From positions 124,001-188,000 of the forward strand of contig NZ_JALHLS010000006.1 of the NCBI RefSeq assembly GCF_022844445.1: 64,000 nucleotides of DNA, written 5' to 3'. The translations under genes were made by a program, and so were the position numbers. The notes beneath the pieces are model-generated. The model worked only from the letters and a program-made list of their open reading frames with translations, was not told where the DNA came from and searched no databases. This document shows, piece by piece, positions 61,165 to 64,000 of this stretch (position 1 is the first letter of the stretch; each line of letters begins with the position of its first letter). The stretch is from Hyphomonas sp. Lineage in GTDB: Bacteria; Pseudomonadota; Alphaproteobacteria; Caulobacterales; Hyphomonadaceae.

Positions 61165-62271
61165 CTAGTAAAGCGTCGCCAGCGCTTTGCCATCATAATC
61201 GCGCAGGTCGGCGAAGCGACCTTCCTTCACCTTCTTGGCCCATTCCGGGTCCTGAAGGACGGCTCGGCCGACGGCCACGAGGTCGAACTCGCCCTTGTCG
61301 AGGCGGGCTTCCAGGTCGTCCAGCGAGCGCTGCGGCGCGCCTTCGCCGGCGAAGGATTTCTCAAAGTCGCCATTAAGGCCAACCGAGCCGACCGTGATCG
61401 TTGGCAGCCCGGTCAGCTTCTTCGCCCACCCGGCGCCGTTCAGGCCGTTGGGGCCGTCGATCTCAGGGAATTCCGGCTCCCAGTAGCGGCGCTGCGAGAC
61501 GTGCAGACAATCGACGCCCGCATCGACGAACACCTTGAGGAAGGCTTCCAGCTCCTGCGGCGTCGGCGCGAGGCGTGCGGTATAGTCCTGCTGCTTCCAC
61601 TGCGAATAGCGCAGGATGATCGGGAAGTCGGGGCCCACCTTCTTGCGGATCTCCCGGATGATGTCGCCGCCGAAGCTCGCGCGGTCGGTGAGGCTGCCGC
61701 CATAGCGATCGGAGCGCTTGTTCATCGCGTCCCAGAAGAACTGGTCGATCAGATAGCCGTGTGCGCCGTGGATCTCCAGCGTATCGAAGCCGAGGCGCTT
61801 GGCATCAGCGGCTGCGTCCGCATAGGCGGCCACCATGTCGTCTACGTCTGCGGTCGTCGGCTCAGGCAGCACCTGCTTGCCGGTATGAGTGACGCCGGAG
61901 GGGCTGTCAGTCGGCGCGTCGGGATTGGGACCGGTGCCCTGCTTGCGCACCATGCCCTGGTGCCAGATCTGCGGGGCGATGGCGCCGCCATTGGCGTGGA
62001 CCTTCTCGACCACCCGGCCCCAGCCCTTCAGTGCATCGGCCTTGTAGAAATTCGGCACGTTCGGATCATTCGACGAGCCGCCCCGGCGCACGGTCGTGCC
62101 TTCAGTGACAAGCAGGCCGACATCGGCCGCAGCCCTGCGGGCATAATAGTCCGCCACATCCTCGCCCGGCACACCGCCCGGCGAGCGAGAGCGCGTCATC
62201 GGCGCCATGACGACCCGGTTACGGAGTTCCAGTTTGCCGAGTTTGAAGGGAGTGAACAGGGTGCGCGCCAT
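61165..62271 (-). CDS. old yellow enzyme family NADH:flavin oxidoreductase
   Basis: A 368-residue FMN-dependent ene-reductase: LFTPFKLGKLELRNRVVMAPMTRSRS start, ADVGLLVTEGTTVRRGGS, QIWHQGMV, the active-site pair in DTLEIHGAHGYLIDQFFWDAMNKRSDRYGGSL, and the C-terminal GRAVLQDPEWAKKV. It reduces alpha,beta-unsaturated carbonyls, quinones or nitro compounds. It stands alone and is divergent from the lipoprotein gene at 62386. Confidence 0.95.
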   Translation of the reverse strand: MARTLFTPFKLGKLELRNRVVMAPMTRSRSPGGVPGEDVADYYARRAAADVGLLVTEGTTVRRGGSSNDPNVPNFYKADALKGWGRVVEKVHANGGAIAPQIWHQGMVRKQGTGPNPDAPTDSPSGVTHTGKQVLPEPTTADVDDMVAAYADAAADAKRLGFDTLEIHGAHGYLIDQFFWDAMNKRSDRYGGSLTDRASFGGDIIREIRKKVGPDFPIILRYSQWKQQDYTARLAPTPQELEAFLKVFVDAGVDCLHVSQRRYWEPEFPEIDGPNGLNGAGWAKKLTGLPTITVGSVGLNGDFEKSFAGEGAPQRSLDDLEARLDKGEFDLVAVGRAVLQDPEWAKKVKEGRFADLRDYDGKALATLY

Positions 62272-62385
62272 GGATATGTCCTCTTAAAGCTGGGCGAGAC
62301 TTGGGACGCAGGCCCCGCTTCGTCAACCATTGACGCCGCGCCGCCGGGACGGCACCTCTATCCTTAGACTTTAGCGGGGGTAAAC

Positions 62386-63393
62386 ATGAAGCGCCTGATC
62401 GCCCTGGTCCTAGCGGGCATAGTCGCCGCCTGCCAGACACCTGGATACGACTATGCCGCCCGCGCTGCGCCGAATTATCCGGCCGCGCTGGACTATACGG
62501 ACGTGGTCACAGGGCGCTTCGACGGGCCCGCCGGCGATGTGGCGGAGGCCGAGTTCGACGCCCTCATCCGCTCTGCCGAACTGGAAGGCAGGCCCTGGTT
62601 CATCGTGCAGGACCCCGACCGCCCGCAGGGGCGCTATACCGGCGGCGTCACGGTTACGAGCTACCGGGGCGAAATCCGCCGGGAGACAGAACGTAAGTGC
62701 GTGGAATGGGACGCGCCCTTCGACTGCGAGCGCCGGGCGGTAGTCGAACGCGAATGTCTGAAGGAGATCGTCGACGTCGAGGTCACCACCACGCTGGTCG
62801 ATACCGCCGCCAACCGGCCGGTCTTCACCTCCGCCAAGGGCGGCACGACCGAGCGGGAAGACTGCTACGATATCGGCGAATATCCGGATACGGATCAACC
62901 TACCGGCACGGTCGGCTCGGTCCTTTATGAGATCTATGACCCCTTTGACGCGCCCTATGGCATGATCCAGCAGGCGGTACCCGAGGCCGTGCGCCTCTTC
63001 CGCTTCGACATCGCGCCTTACATGGCAAGCTTCCGCGCCGAGATCGTCACCAAGCCGCTGACCGGAGAGGAAAAGGGCGATGCGCGCTTCGCCGCCGCCG
63101 TAAAGGCGACCAAACAGGGCAACTTACTCGGCGCGTGCGCGCAGTGGGACGAACTGGCCTCCGCCTACCCCAATGCGCCCGGCATCCAGCACAACCAGGG
63201 CGCCTGCGCCGAAGCGCGCGGCGACCTGCCGGGCGCGCATTCGCAGTACGCCCGCGCCGCCGAACTCGCGCGCGCCATCCCGCTGCTGAAGGACAAGGAT
63301 GCGAAAGCGATCTTCGACGCCCTCGAGCGCGTCAATCGCGGGCGGTACGAGAACACGCTGATCGATCAGGCAAAAGATACTGGCGGGAGCTGA
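62386..63393 (+). CDS. lipoprotein with C-terminal TPR-like region
   Basis: A 335-residue lipoprotein (MKRLIALVLAGIVAAC). The mature N-terminal part is beta-rich with paired cysteines (ETERKCVEWDAPFDCERRAVVERECLKEIVDV), and the C-terminus resembles a TPR pair (KATKQGNLLGACAQWDELASAYPNAPGIQHNQGACAEARGDLPGAHSQYARAAELA). No family name found. It ends 11 bases before the small gene on the other strand, with the palindrome AGCGTTAACGCT between. Confidence 0.88.
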   Translation: MKRLIALVLAGIVAACQTPGYDYAARAAPNYPAALDYTDVVTGRFDGPAGDVAEAEFDALIRSAELEGRPWFIVQDPDRPQGRYTGGVTVTSYRGEIRRETERKCVEWDAPFDCERRAVVERECLKEIVDVEVTTTLVDTAANRPVFTSAKGGTTEREDCYDIGEYPDTDQPTGTVGSVLYEIYDPFDAPYGMIQQAVPEAVRLFRFDIAPYMASFRAEIVTKPLTGEEKGDARFAAAVKATKQGNLLGACAQWDELASAYPNAPGIQHNQGACAEARGDLPGAHSQYARAAELARAIPLLKDKDAKAIFDALERVNRGRYENTLIDQAKDTGGS

Positions 63394-63404
63394 GCGTTAA
63401 CGCT

Positions 63405-63530
63405 TCAGCCCTGGAACACACCGATGAGCGGGAGGCCGGCCGCGCTGGCTTCGGCGGCAATGCCCCAGACGATTCCGGCGGCGAAGGCCACAACACTGAA
63501 CGCGGTCTTGTAGAGGATGTTCTTCGCCAC
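63405..63530 (-). CDS. 41-residue membrane microprotein
   Basis: A small frame with a GTG start encodes MAKNILYKTAFSVVAFAAGI and continues to ...PLIGVFQG, a single hydrophobic helix (residues 10-26) after a basic start. GGGAG lies 8 bases before the GTG. A perfect -35 hexamer TTGACA (minus strand, 63589-63594) is 59 bases upstream. It follows the DUF4169 gene on the same strand. Function unknown; it could be a component or regulator of a membrane complex. Confidence 0.6.
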   Translation of the reverse strand: MAKNILYKTAFSVVAFAAGIVWGIAAEASAAGLPLIGVFQG

Positions 63531-63601
63531 GACCCGCACTCCCACACTGGCACAACGCAGGACACGAAGTGCAAACGGGAGGCCGCCTTGTCAACGCTTT
63601 T

Positions 63602-63796
63602 TTAACCGTCTTTCGGATCTGGCGATTCGCGGCGATGCGCTTCGGTCAGCTTCGCCTGCTTTTCAGCCTTTGCGGCCTCGAACTTCTTCTCGGCTTTGGT
63701 GCGTCCGAACTTTGCGCGATTTTCTTTCGCGAGCTGCTCGGCCTCGGCCTTTTCCTTCGCCTTGCGGGCCTTGTTGAGATTGATCGGCCTGGTCAT
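63602..63796 (-). CDS. DUF4169 family protein
   Basis: A 64-residue highly charged helical protein: MTRPINLNKARKAKEKAEAEQLAKENRAKFG and KAEKKFEAAKAEKQAKL. This is the DUF4169 signature of alphaproteobacteria. It overlaps the upstream GNAT gene (ATGA), so it is its translational partner. The role is unknown. Confidence 0.93.
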   Translation of the reverse strand: MTRPINLNKARKAKEKAEAEQLAKENRAKFGRTKAEKKFEAAKAEKQAKLTEAHRRESPDPKDG

Positions 63797-64000
63797 GCCG
63801 CCGCAATCCTAGCATCGAGCCTGGCCTTTACCTCCGGCCATTCGCGGTCGATGATCGAGAAGAAGACCGTATTGCGAATGTGGCCGCTGCCCACGATCTT
63901 GTGGTTGCGCAGGATGCCTTCCTGCACCGCACCGAGCTTCAGCACGGCCGTGCGTGAGCGCATGTTGCGTTCGTCTACCTGGTACTGCACGCGCTTGGCG
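63793..64000 (-). CDS. GNAT family N-acetyltransferase, C-terminal fragment
   Basis: The frame is open to the right edge, so only the last 68 residues are in the window. They contain the RimJ/RimL-type end RNMRSRTAVLKLGAVQEGIL and NTVFFSIIDREWPEVKARL, the usual C-terminus of that acetyltransferase group. The gene is coupled to DUF4169 downstream. Confidence 0.88.
   Translation of the reverse strand, partial: AKRVQYQVDERNMRSRTAVLKLGAVQEGILRNHKIVGSGHIRNTVFFSIIDREWPEVKARLDARIAAA

Noticed and set aside
63517-63777. 86-residue plus-strand frame at the right edge
   Set aside because: Antisense to the clear DUF4169 gene; composition is Arg/Pro/Ser noise.

Overview
The window is about 64 kb of GC-rich (roughly 65% by eye), gene-dense chromosomal DNA from an alphaproteobacterium. 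The best fit is the Caulobacterales/Hyphomonadaceae group (Hyphomonas-like), which is an inference from gene content: mreBCD-mrdA-rodA shape operon, a CtrA-type TTAA-N7-TTAA box, a PleC-like hybrid PAS histidine kinase, DUF4169/DUF1330/DUF4287 proteins, an STAS-MlaE lipid transporter and a membrane-anchored cytochrome c. I see no rRNA, tRNA, CRISPR array, phage or transposase. The window is cut inside genes at both ends.

Layout. 1-5.2 kb: end of a peptidoglycan-binding protein, a beta-propeller lipoprotein, NADH pyrophosphatase, a tiny Lys/Ala/Pro protein with a strong terminator, a YHS protein and a DoxX-like membrane protein. 5.3-11.9 kb: LysR regulator, ECF42-type sigma factor with its YciI/DGPF partner, a small secreted protein, prephenate dehydratase, cytochrome c, and a MarR-NlpC/P60-GNAT operon. 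12-19.9 kb: a Zur-like regulator coupled to a double hot-dog thioesterase, an aromatic aminotransferase, and a tyrosine/ketone-body catabolic run (HPPD, VOC protein, fumarylacetoacetase-family hydrolase, two CoA-transferase subunits) with a divergent MarR regulator and a palindromic operator. 20-27.5 kb: alpha/beta hydrolase, DUF4197 lipoprotein, a BlaI/BlaR1-like signalling pair with two tandem operators and an S41 peptidase, kdsB and a histidine-phosphatase-fold protein. 27.5-37.2 kb: sensor kinase and aminopeptidase N, VanZ protein, two acyl-CoA dehydrogenases flanking a secreted Hcp-like protein. 37.2-49.5 kb: Mla-type lipid ABC transporter, dipeptide epimerase, ABC-F protein, acetyltransferase, hot-dog proteins, prolyl aminopeptidase, NSS transporter. 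49.5-58.3 kb: the rod-shape operon mreB-mreC-mreD-mrdA-rodA and uvrD upstream of it. 58.3-64 kb: an ArsR-SRPBCC operon, DUF4287 protein, DUF3833 lipoprotein, old yellow enzyme, a lipoprotein, and at the right edge a GNAT-DUF4169-microprotein run.

How the genes fit together. Several units are tightly coupled by ATGA or TGATG overlaps (zur-thioesterase, blaI-blaR1, mreD-mrdA-rodA, mlaE-mlaF, mlaD-pqiC-like, scoA-scoB, arsR-SRPBCC). HPPD, the hydrolase and the CoA transferase would carry tyrosine carbon to fumarate and acetoacetyl-CoA, but homogentisate dioxygenase and maleylacetoacetate isomerase are not in the window. Cell-envelope functions are over-represented (mre/mrd, Mla, NlpC/P60, dipeptide epimerase, kdsB, lipoproteins).

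The most unusual stretch is the 500-base region in front of mreB. It holds four copies of a 13-bp palindrome GAACG-N3-CGTTC (one with a single mismatch), a full TTAA-N7-TTAA box, a GTTAAC-N15-GTTAAC pair that recurs with identical spacing in front of the sensor kinase, and a 108-nt segment closed by a 10-bp stem and followed by a T run that could be a C-rich small RNA.
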